From the NCBI RefSeq assembly GCF_900101825.1, contig NZ_FNAG01000001.1, positions 992,001-1,056,000 on the forward strand: a DNA stretch of 64,000 nt. Direction: 5' to 3'. Origin of the DNA: Aquimonas voraii (GTDB lineage Bacteria > Pseudomonadota > Gammaproteobacteria > Xanthomonadales > Xanthomonadaceae). How positions within the stretch are numbered: position 1 is the first letter of the stretch; the number at the start of each line of letters is the position of its first letter. Positions 57,384-64,000 of the stretch are shown piece by piece. The position numbers and the translations under genes are program-made. Below the pieces are notes generated by a model. That model worked only from the letters and a program-made list of their open reading frames with translations, was not told where the DNA came from and made no database searches.

Positions 57384-58648
57384 CAGGCGCCCTCCTTTGG
57401 CGGGCCTGCGATCGGCAGGCGGATCAGGAAGCGCGTGCCGTGCGGGACGACCCTCACGAAACCGAGTTCGCCACGCAGCTTGTCGACCACGATGGCGCGC
57501 GAGATCGAAAGGCCCTGCCCTGTCCCGGTGCCCACCGGCTTGGTGGTGAAGAACGGATCGAACACGCGATGCGCGATGGCCTCGGGGATACCGCAGCCGT
57601 TGTCTTCCACCGCGATCTCGACCTGCCCCTGGTCAGGCAGATGGCGCGTGCTGATGCGCAGCAGGCCGCGCTCGCCACGCTCGCCGAATTCAGTCTCCAT
57701 GGCGTGCGCGGCATTGGTGATCAGGTTCAGCAGCACCTGGCCGAGGTCACCACGCACGGCGGGCACGGTGGGCACGTCGGACAACTGCAGGTCGAGATCC
57801 GCGATGTACTTGAACGCGTTGGCGGAGACGGTCACCGCGTTCTCGATCAGTGCGTTGACATCGACATGCTCCAGGGCCACGCCCGGATGCGCGAACAGGC
57901 GCATGGCGCCGACAATCCGGCTGACCCTCAGCACGCCGTCGTGGGCGCGTTCGATGGCGCGAGGCAGGCGCCGGCGCAGGAAATCGAGGTCGAGGTCCTC
58001 CCGCCGACGCTGGCCGTCAGCAAGGGCAAGCAGGTCGTTGGCGCACTGCTCGATGAAATGCAGGTTGTCGCTGATGAACTGCATGGGCGTGTTGATCTCA
58101 TGCGCCACCCCCGCCGCCAACTGGCCGATCGACTCGAGCTTCTGCGCATGCCGCAGCTCCAGCTCCAGCCGCTTGCGCTCGCGCAGGTCGAGCCCGACCA
58201 GCAGCAGGCTCTGCAACTGCCCATCCTCGTCGTACTGGGCAGCGCTGCTGAGCAGCACGGGCAGATCGCTGCCATCCGCGCAGCGGAAGGCGAACTCGCC
58301 TCGACGGGAGGCGCGCTCGCAGCCGCTGAGGAAGGGCTGGGTGACTTCGGCGGCCGCGGGCAGCAGCCGGTCCAAGGGCCTGCCCTTGAGCGCGACTTCG
58401 GCGTAGCCCAGGAGCTTGCTTGCTTCGGTGTTCGCGCGCGTGACCCGCAGGCTTCCATCCAGCACCAGCAACAGGCCGGGAATCAGATCGTAGAGCCCCG
58501 CCAGGTAGGAGAACACCCGCGACATCTGGCTTTCGGTGACCTGCAACTCAAGCAGTTTCGCCTGCAGTTCACGGCGCAGAGAGGCGTTCTCGGCACGCAG
58601 CGACTCGGGGCTGGGCTGCGGCGTGTCGCTGTCTGGACTGGCGTTCAT
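57383..58648 (-). CDS. PAS-domain sensor histidine kinase
   Basis: A 421-residue cytoplasmic kinase without membrane helices. An N-terminal coiled coil (SLRAENASLRRELQAKLLEL) is followed by a PAS domain (about 50-150, LIPGLLLVLDGSLRVTRANT), then HisKA with the phospho-accepting H183 in AAGVAHEINTPMQFISDNLH, and HATPase with N, G1 (VEDNGCGIPE), F (FDPFFTTKPVGTGTGQGLSI) boxes. It likely phosphorylates the two receiver proteins encoded next. The signal is unknown; soluble PAS sensing is probable. Confidence 0.93.
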   Translation of the reverse strand: MNASPDSDTPQPSPESLRAENASLRRELQAKLLELQVTESQMSRVFSYLAGLYDLIPGLLLVLDGSLRVTRANTEASKLLGYAEVALKGRPLDRLLPAAAEVTQPFLSGCERASRRGEFAFRCADGSDLPVLLSSAAQYDEDGQLQSLLLVGLDLRERKRLELELRHAQKLESIGQLAAGVAHEINTPMQFISDNLHFIEQCANDLLALADGQRRREDLDLDFLRRRLPRAIERAHDGVLRVSRIVGAMRLFAHPGVALEHVDVNALIENAVTVSANAFKYIADLDLQLSDVPTVPAVRGDLGQVLLNLITNAAHAMETEFGERGERGLLRISTRHLPDQGQVEIAVEDNGCGIPEAIAHRVFDPFFTTKPVGTGTGQGLSISRAIVVDKLRGELGFVRVVPHGTRFLIRLPIAGPPKEGA

Positions 58649-58896
58649 GACGGGCTTCTCGCGCGGGCGCTTTCCAGCGAGTGCAAGTCCCGTTCCGTGC
58701 TTTGAGGGATGGCGTTGCCGGATTTCGTGTCGGTGCCGCTCCTACCGCCGGCACTGCTGGCCGCTAGGCCCCACCGTGCGCGCCGCCGCGTGGCTGAGCC
58801 TCTCTGCGCCTTCGGGTCGAGGACAGATCCCCGCGCACTCAAGCGCCGCGAGCCCATGCACCGCGGCAAGTGGCATGACAGATCTCCGGCCCTGCT

Positions 58897-59928
58897 TCAG
58901 ACTGAAGCGGCCTCGCGTCGGCGGTGCAGCACCGAGGACCAGATCGACAGCGCGATCAGCACCACGCCGGCCAGACCGGTGAACACCTCGGGGATGTGGT
59001 GGAAGGTGCTGACCAGCATCAGCACCGCGAGGATGCCGATCGCGTAGTGCGCGCCATGTTCGAGATAGATGAACTTGTCGAGCGTGCCGCGGTTGACCAG
59101 ATGCACGGTCATCGAGCGCACGAACATGGCACCGATCGCGAGCCCCAGCATGATGATCACCACGTCCTGGGTGATCGCGAACGCGCCGATCACGCCGTCG
59201 AAGGAGAACGAGGCGTCCAGCACCTCCAAATAGATGAAGCCGGCAGCGCCGGAGCGGCGCACGGTCTGCACGGCGGCCGCGCCCTCCTCCGGGCTTTCGA
59301 AGAACACATCCAGGCTGCCCACGCCTACGTAGAGCAGGATGCCCCAGGCGCCGGCGATCAGCGCATCCATGCGCGACTCCGCCGGCAGGAAGCCCTGCAG
59401 CGTCAGCAGGGCCAGGATGGCGAGGCCGACATTGACCGAATCGGCGCGGCCCACCGCGGACAGTCGGCGCTCCAGTGGGCCGAACCAGTGGGTGTCCTTG
59501 TCGGCATCGATCAGAAAGTTCAGGAACACCAACAGGAGGAACATGCCGCCGAAGGCGGCGATCGGCACGTGGCTTTCCATCAGGTGCCGCGAGTACTCCG
59601 CGGGCGACTGCAGCGCCATGTCGATCACTTCGAGCGCGCCAAGCCCCGTGGCCACGGCGACGATCACGATCGGGAAAACAAGACGCATACCGAACACCGC
59701 GATCAGGATGCCGACGGTGAGGAACATCTGCCGCCACCATTCGTCCATGTCGCGCAGCACGCGCGCGTTCACCACCGCATTGTCGAAGGACAGGCTGACC
59801 TCGAGGACCCCGAGGATCACCGTGATCAGCAGCGCCGACCATAGGCCATCGGCGGTATGCGCGCCCCACCAGGCGGCCAGCACGAGACAGATCGCGGTGA
59901 CGAGGAAGGAGTAGCGGAAATCTTTCAC
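58897..59928 (-). CDS. DUF475 (TerC-like) integral membrane protein
   Basis: A 343-residue multi-spanning membrane protein of the DUF475 family, a relative of TerC. The conserved acidic membrane motifs are LEVSLSFDNAVVNARVLRDM and LEVLDASFSFDGVIGAFAIT, each with Asp in a hydrophobic setting as in TerC metal-linked proteins. It starts at GTG 59928. The function of the family is not settled; TerC relatives are implicated in metal handling during protein export. It stands alone. Confidence 0.92.
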   Translation of the reverse strand: MKDFRYSFLVTAICLVLAAWWGAHTADGLWSALLITVILGVLEVSLSFDNAVVNARVLRDMDEWWRQMFLTVGILIAVFGMRLVFPIVIVAVATGLGALEVIDMALQSPAEYSRHLMESHVPIAAFGGMFLLLVFLNFLIDADKDTHWFGPLERRLSAVGRADSVNVGLAILALLTLQGFLPAESRMDALIAGAWGILLYVGVGSLDVFFESPEEGAAAVQTVRRSGAAGFIYLEVLDASFSFDGVIGAFAITQDVVIIMLGLAIGAMFVRSMTVHLVNRGTLDKFIYLEHGAHYAIGILAVLMLVSTFHHIPEVFTGLAGVVLIALSIWSSVLHRRREAASV

Positions 59929-60086
59929 GCGTGCGGCCCGGGGCGGGAGGTAGCGGCGCGCAGTCTACGCCTCTGCCCGATGTGGACAGGCAGCAGGGCC
60001 ACTCGGCCTGCTGCCTTCAGGGCTCGACAGCCGGGGGCACGACGGGCACAGGGGCCGCGACCGCCGTTGCCCGCCTGCTACAAACG

Positions 60087-60111
60087 CAAGGCCCCGCTGT
60101 GCGGGGCCTTG
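60087..60111 (-). terminator. Terminator-like hairpin after ssb
   Basis: CAAGGCCCCGC (60087-60097) / GCGGGGCCTTG (60101-60111), an 11-bp stem with 3-base loop, 36 bases past the ssb stop; on the minus strand it is followed by CGTTTG, a weak T-run. Confidence 0.6.
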
Positions 60112-60146
60112 GCGAATGGGACGCTGCGCCCAGGAAGATGTGCGGC

Positions 60147-60653
60147 TCAGAACGGGATGTCGTCTTCTTCGAAGTTGTCCACCGGCGGCGCCTGGCGCGA
60201 CGGTGCCGGGGCGCCGCCGCGCGGCGCCGAGGCGCGCTCGCCGCCGCGCGAATAGCCGCCACCCTGCTCACGCATGCCGCCGGAGTCACCGCTGCGCATG
60301 CCGCCGCCCTCACCCCCGGCACCGCCCAGCATCTGCATCTCGTTGGCGATGATGTCGGTGCTGTAGCGCTCGATGCCGTCCTTGTCCGTGTACTTGTCGG
60401 TGCGAAGACTGCCTTCGATATAGACCTGCTTGCCCTTCTTGAGGTACTCGGCAGCGATCTCGGCCAGTCGGCCGAACATCTTCACGCGGTGCCACTCGGT
60501 GCGCTCCTGCTTCTGGCCGGTCTGCTTGTCGGTCCAACTCTCGTTGGTGGCCAGCCGCATGCTGGTGATGGCCGAGCCGGAGGCGGTGTAGCGGGTTTCG
60601 GGATCGGCGCCGAGGGTGCCGACGATGATGACCTTATTGATGCCACGGGCCAT
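60147..60653 (-). CDS. ssb: Single-stranded DNA-binding protein
   Basis: Tetrameric SSB, 168 residues, starting [20 protein letters not shown]. The OB fold (1-110) with [20 protein letters not shown] and the glycine/arginine-rich linker ([20 protein letters not shown]) leads to the conserved acidic tip [10 protein letters not shown], which binds partner proteins. ATG 60653 is the family start. It is divergent from ispB with about 200 bases between. Confidence 0.98.
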   Translation of the reverse strand: MARGINKVIIVGTLGADPETRYTASGSAITSMRLATNESWTDKQTGQKQERTEWHRVKMFGRLAEIAAEYLKKGKQVYIEGSLRTDKYTDKDGIERYSTDIIANEMQMLGGAGGEGGGMRSGDSGGMREQGGGYSRGGERASAPRGGAPAPSRQAPPVDNFEEDDIPF

Positions 60654-60732
60654 GGGCGCTGTGTCCTTGTATCTTGCGGCCGCCGGCGCGGCCTGGTTGC
60701 GGAGAGCCCAAGCGGGCTCCAAGGTGGGGCGC

Positions 60733-60738
60733 AGTATA
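60733..60738 (-). promoter_or_regulatory. -10 box (TATACT) for ssb
   Basis: TATACT on the minus strand, 80 bases upstream of the ssb start. No clear -35. Confidence 0.4.
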
Positions 60739-60840
60739 CCGGGCAGGCTTCGGCGACGGGCCGCCAGCCCAGCGCCGGGTCTTCGCGCCGGAGGGTAGGA
60801 AAAGCGCCCGCAATCGCATCGGCCTCGCGCACCCCCTCGC

Positions 60841-60846
60841 TATAAT
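60841..60846 (+). promoter_or_regulatory. -10 box (TATAAT) for ispB
   Basis: A perfect TATAAT lies only 8 bases before the ATG at 60855. Transcription starting about 7 bases after it would begin at or next to the start codon, giving a leaderless or near-leaderless message. Confidence 0.55.
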
Positions 60847-60854
60847 CGCGCCCC

Positions 60855-61862
60855 ATGAACGCCGCCGTCCTGACTGAGAGCCCCCGCCCCGCCCTGCGCC
60901 TGCCCGAGATCCAGCAGCTGGTGGCGGCCGACATGGAAGCGGTCAACCGCCTGATCCGCCAGCGCCTGTCTTCCGACGTGGTGCTGATCAACCAGATCTC
61001 AGAGCACATCATTGCCGCCGGCGGCAAGCGTCTGCGACCGATGCTGGTGCTGCTGGCCGCGCGCGCCCTGGGCTATGCGGGCTCGGACCATCTGCAGATG
61101 GCGGCGATCATCGAGTTCATCCACACCTCGACCCTGCTGCACGACGACGTGGTGGACGAGTCCGACCTGCGGCGCGGCCGCAAGACCGCCAACGCGCTGT
61201 GGGGCAATGCGGCCAGCGTGCTGGTCGGCGATTTCCTCTACTCGCGCAGCTTCCAGTTGATGGTCGAGCTCGATCGCATGCCGGTCATGCGCATCCTCGC
61301 CAACACCACCAATGCCATCGCCGAAGGCGAGGTGCTGCAGCTGCTGCATGTCCACAATCCGGACACTGACGAAGCCGCCTACCTGCGCGTCATCGAGCGC
61401 AAGACCGCCGTGCTGTTCGCAGCCGCCACGCGGCTCGGCGCCCTGCTGGCCGGCGCTTCTGAAGACCAGCAGACCGCAATGGAGCGCTTCGGGCTGGCGC
61501 TCGGCTATGCCTTCCAGATCGCCGACGACGTGCTCGACTACACGGCGGACGCCAGCACGCTCGGCAAGAACCTCGGCGACGACCTCGCCGAAGGCAAGGC
61601 GACCCTGCCCCTGATCCATGCCCTGACCCGCGTCGACGCCGACTGCCGTGCGCGCATGGCGCGGGCGATTGAACACGGCGATACCGAAGCCCTGCCCGAG
61701 ATCGTCGCCGCGATCCGCGCCAGCGGCAGCCTTGACTACAGCCAGCGCGTCGCTCGGCGGTATGCCGACGAGGCGATCGAAGCGCTCGACGGCTTGCCGG
61801 AAAGCCCGCAACTCGCGGCCCTGCGTGGGCTGGCGCTGTACTCGGTGGAGCGGGAGTACTGA
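60855..61862 (+). CDS. ispB: Octaprenyl-diphosphate synthase (long-chain prenyl synthase)
   Basis: Trans-prenyltransferase of 335 residues making the side chain of ubiquinone. The first aspartate-rich motif is LLHDDVVDESDLRRG and the second is FQIADDVLDYTADASTLGKN; GGKRLRPMLVLLAARA and IERKTAVLFAAATRLGALLA are typical. The chain-length residues before the first motif (EFIHTSTLLHDD, small residues) fit a long-chain enzyme. It starts at ATG 60855, just after a perfect -10 box. Confidence 0.95.
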   Translation: MNAAVLTESPRPALRLPEIQQLVAADMEAVNRLIRQRLSSDVVLINQISEHIIAAGGKRLRPMLVLLAARALGYAGSDHLQMAAIIEFIHTSTLLHDDVVDESDLRRGRKTANALWGNAASVLVGDFLYSRSFQLMVELDRMPVMRILANTTNAIAEGEVLQLLHVHNPDTDEAAYLRVIERKTAVLFAAATRLGALLAGASEDQQTAMERFGLALGYAFQIADDVLDYTADASTLGKNLGDDLAEGKATLPLIHALTRVDADCRARMARAIEHGDTEALPEIVAAIRASGSLDYSQRVARRYADEAIEALDGLPESPQLAALRGLALYSVEREY

Positions 61863-61879
61863 AGGGCCGGGAATAGAGA

Positions 61880-61940
61880 AACGGGAATCGAGAATCGTGG
61901 AAGCATGCTTCGATTCCCGATTCCCGATTCCCGATTCCCG
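61880..61940. repeat. GATTCCC heptamer repeats forming a hairpin
   Basis: Four tandem GATTCCC units (61912-61939) are complementary to GGGAATCGAGAATCG upstream (61883-61897), so a long imperfect stem forms. Heptameric repeats of this kind are frequent between genes in this order. It separates the ends of ispB and the convergent hydrolase gene. Confidence 0.7.
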
Positions 61941-61944
61941 GCTC

Positions 61945-62715
61945 TCAAAACACCTCGGCGAAGAAGTCGTCCATCATCCGGTAGGCGCGTTTGGCGCTGC
62001 GCTCGTGGTACTGGCAGCCGGGCGAATTGGCGTCCGCCTCGGCGAAGCAGTGCACGGCATCAGCGAAGTTGACGAACTGCCAGTCGGCGCCGGCTTCGGT
62101 CATTTCCTTCTGCAGGCCGGCGATCTCCTCGGCACTGACATAGGTGTCGGCGGCGCCGTTCAGCACCAGCACGCTGGCCTGCACTTCACCGGCCTTGGCC
62201 GGCAACGATGTGCCGAGGCTGCCGTGGAAGCTGACCACGCCGGCGATGTCCTCGCGGCCGCTGCGGGCCAGCTCCAGCACCGTGGCGCCGCCGAAGCAGA
62301 AGCCGATCGCACCGATCTTGCCCTCGGCGAAAGTGCTGGCCTCGGGCTGGGCCTTGAGCTGGTCGACCGCTGCGCCGGCGCGGGCGCGCAGCAGCGCGCG
62401 ATTGTCGTACATGGAGCGCGCCGCCTGACCGGCCTCCTGCGCGTTGGCCGGGCGCAGGTCGGCACCGTAGACGTCGGCCAGCAGCACCGCATAGCCGCGA
62501 CCGGCGATGGCCTTCGCCTTGTCGAGCGCGGAGTCGGTGACGCCCATCCAGTTCGGCACCATCACCAGGCCGCCGCGCGAAGGCGCCGCATCATCGTGGA
62601 CGAAGTGCCCACGCATGGGCACGCCCTCGACTTCCCAGCTGAGTTCGCGGGAGACGATCTCGGCCTGCGCGGGCAGGGACAAGGCAAGCACAGTCGCAGC
62701 AAGCAGCAGTCGCAT
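61945..62715 (-). CDS. Secreted dienelactone hydrolase-like protein
   Basis: A 256-residue exported alpha/beta-hydrolase. ATG 62715 gives a signal peptide MRLLLAATVLALSLPAQAEI with cut after QA. The nucleophile is a Cys in IGFCFGGATVLELA (dienelactone hydrolases use Cys), with Asp in LNGAADTYVS and His in DAVHCFAEAD completing the triad. MVPNWMGVTDSALDKAKAIA fits the family entrance loop. The natural substrate is unknown; a periplasmic esterase or lactonase is likely. It converges with ispB over the heptamer repeats. Confidence 0.88.
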   Translation of the reverse strand: MRLLLAATVLALSLPAQAEIVSRELSWEVEGVPMRGHFVHDDAAPSRGGLVMVPNWMGVTDSALDKAKAIAGRGYAVLLADVYGADLRPANAQEAGQAARSMYDNRALLRARAGAAVDQLKAQPEASTFAEGKIGAIGFCFGGATVLELARSGREDIAGVVSFHGSLGTSLPAKAGEVQASVLVLNGAADTYVSAEEIAGLQKEMTEAGADWQFVNFADAVHCFAEADANSPGCQYHERSAKRAYRMMDDFFAEVF

Positions 62716-62790
62716 GGCGCACTCCGTCATCGTGGGAAACAGCCCACAGTGTAGGAGCCACCGACGTCGCGGCGACGTGTGCGCTGCACC

Positions 62791-63174
62791 TCAGTCGGCG
62801 TCCGGATCGAGGGCGCGCGCCTGGATCCGGTCGAGGTAGCTGTCGAGCTCTTCCACCGAGCGGAATATTTCCCGTACCGGCACCGCCTTGACGATGTCGA
62901 ACACCTTCTGCACCTGGGGCTGCGGGTTGACCACCAGCACCCTGCCCTCGCGCAGACCGAGCGCCTTGCGCGCCCGGAAGATCGAACGCAGGCCGGCGCT
63001 GCTGATGTAGTCCAGGTCCTGCAGGTCGAGCACCAGGTTCTGCAGGTTCGTATCGTCCAGCAGCGGCTGCAGCTCGCGGTCGAGGTCGGCGTGGTTGCTG
63101 CCATCCAGCCGCCCGACGATCCACACGTGGGCGCGCGCGGGCTCGGATTTCTGGATGCGGATCTCAAGGCTCAT
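62791..63174 (-). CDS. STAS-domain anti-sigma factor antagonist (HsbA-like)
   Basis: A 127-residue single STAS domain. The phosphorylatable serine lies in DLDYISSAGLRSIFRARK (S58/S59), after VLDLQDLDY. Such proteins are switched by a kinase/phosphatase pair. It starts at ATG 63174, overlapping the stop of the PP2C gene (ATGA). With that protein it forms a partner-switching module like HsbR-HsbA of Pseudomonas (established there), which affects biofilm and motility; the same role here is inference. Confidence 0.88.
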   Translation of the reverse strand: MSLEIRIQKSEPARAHVWIVGRLDGSNHADLDRELQPLLDDTNLQNLVLDLQDLDYISSAGLRSIFRARKALGLREGRVLVVNPQPQVQKVFDIVKAVPVREIFRSVEELDSYLDRIQARALDPDAD

Positions 63175-64000
63175 GTCGGGCGTCCGGTTTCACGGGGTTC
63201 TGGGGTCGATGGAGCGGCACGCGGCGCGTGGCGGGGCAGCCAGAGGATGAGGCGGTTCAGGCCGTCGCGGCGCTCGTAGTGGGCATCTCGCGCCAGCTCC
63301 CGTACCAGCAGCACGCCGAGGCCGCCGATGCCGCGTTCCTCGATCGGGATGTCCACGTCAGGCAGGTTCTGTGCCAGAGGATCGAAGGGCGATCCGTCGT
63401 CTTCAAAGCGCAGGCGCACGCGCTCGGGCAAGAGCTCGAAGCCGACGCGGGCGCCGACGCCGAAGGTGCTGTGGCAGCCGTGTGTGAGCGCGTTGCTGAC
63501 GATCTCCTCGGCGACCAGGCGGACATCGTGCAGGGTTTCGGCATCAAGGCCGCGTCCGGCGAGCTCGGCTTCCAGCTCCAGCAGCAGGTCAGGCAGGGCG
63601 GCCACGCCGAGCGAAGGCAGCAGGCCGACCTCGCCACAATGGACTTCGGCATCCAGGGGCCGCTGTAGACACAGCAGGGTCAGGTCATCGGCCGGGCTGG
63701 CCTGGCGGTGCTGCTGGACGGCCGCAGTCAAGGCATCGACCAGGCGTTGCGGTGCGATCTCCGGCACGGCGGCCATCACCTCGGCGATGCGCGCCTCGCC
63801 GAAAGCTGTGCCCCGCGCGTCCTCGGCCTCGCTGAGGCCGTCGGTGAACATCAGCAGAGCGTCGCCGGGGCGCAGGCGCAGCTGCACCTGCGGATACTCC
63901 GCCTCTTCCTCGAAGCCGAGTGCCGGTCCGGTGTCCAGCTCCACCCGCTGGACCCGACCATCGCCAGTGCGCAGCAGCGGCGGGTCGTGGCCGGCACTGG
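63171..64000 (-). CDS. SpoIIE-type PP2C phosphatase with C-terminal kinase-like ATPase (cut by window edge)
   Basis: The C-terminal 276 residues of a larger protein that runs off the right edge. The end of a PP2C/SpoIIE domain is visible: AGHDPPLLRTGDG, RPGDALLMFTDGLSEAEDARG and ASPADDLTLLCLQRP. It is followed by a GHKL ATPase of the RsbW/anti-sigma type: LVAEEIVSNALTHGC (N box) and IEERGIGGLGVLLVRELARD (G box). The layout matches HsbR-like proteins (often with an N-terminal receiver, outside the window). It probably controls the STAS protein encoded next. Confidence 0.9.
   Translation of the reverse strand, partial: SAGHDPPLLRTGDGRVQRVELDTGPALGFEEEAEYPQVQLRLRPGDALLMFTDGLSEAEDARGTAFGEARIAEVMAAVPEIAPQRLVDALTAAVQQHRQASPADDLTLLCLQRPLDAEVHCGEVGLLPSLGVAALPDLLLELEAELAGRGLDAETLHDVRLVAEEIVSNALTHGCHSTFGVGARVGFELLPERVRLRFEDDGSPFDPLAQNLPDVDIPIEERGIGGLGVLLVRELARDAHYERRDGLNRLILWLPRHAPRAAPSTPEPRETGRPT

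Overview
The window is high-GC DNA from a gammaproteobacterium, most likely of the order Lysobacterales (Xanthomonadales). The clues are the core gene order (nudJ-mnmA-hflD, tsaB-yoaA, rng-yhdP, lolA-ftsK, clpS-clpA), TAGAAT/CAGAAT/TATAAT -10 boxes just ahead of genes, GATTCCC heptamer repeats, and a secreted protein ending in an FSNGFE-type tail. Genus is not resolved. The placement is inference from gene content, since no database search could be run.

Region 1 (1 to about 11.4 kb) is an accessory island. A minus-strand unit reads off the left edge: a BrxR/CapW-like WYL regulator with an AT-rich operator/promoter region, a 68-residue conserved protein, and the first 384 codons of an SNF2-type helicase of the kind found in defence islands. 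Upstream of it runs a long minus-strand series: an orphan AbiEi-like protein, a small Cys-rich protein, a large serine recombinase, two different ParB-like proteins and a DUF3987 (YfjI-like) protein. The last four are joined by ATGA start/stop overlaps. A plus-strand set follows: a tandem DUF1508 (YegP) protein, a membrane-anchored Mrr-type nuclease with a C-terminal zinc finger, and a DUF3800 protein. The DUF3800 gene is preceded by a compact structured leader whose sequence is partly repeated over its ribosome binding site. The island's right side holds T-arm-like hairpins, a degenerate tRNA-3'-end-like stretch followed by a perfect terminator, and a tRNA-Arg(CCT) whose 3' end faces the island.

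Region 2 (12.3 to 28.7 kb) is core chromosome: an ALDH7-family dehydrogenase, pyrD-murB-EamA transporter (overlapping), an FHA membrane protein, a PHA-system protein, leucine dehydrogenase plus isovaleryl-CoA dehydrogenase (first steps of leucine breakdown), ftsK-lolA, trxB, a FemAB-like protein coupled to aat, and infA. Region 3 (28.9 to 33 kb) has a large secreted protein and a five-haem cytochrome c. Region 4 (33 to 45 kb) has clpS-clpA, nudJ-mnmA-hflD, a DUF1003 protein, tsaB-yoaA, and mrcB (PBP1b) coupled to a small lipoprotein that fits the LpoP type of PBP activator.

Region 5 (45 to 64 kb) has a 1487-residue three-part glycosyltransferase, rng-yhdP, a histidine kinase with two response regulators that carry HDOD and degenerate-HD outputs, a DUF475 membrane protein, ssb, an ispB-type prenyl synthase, a dienelactone-hydrolase-like secreted enzyme, and a STAS/PP2C partner-switching pair cut by the right edge.

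The strongest leads for something undescribed are the recombinase-ParB-ParB-DUF3987 operon next to a BrxR-controlled helicase, and the DUF3800 gene with its leader RNA.
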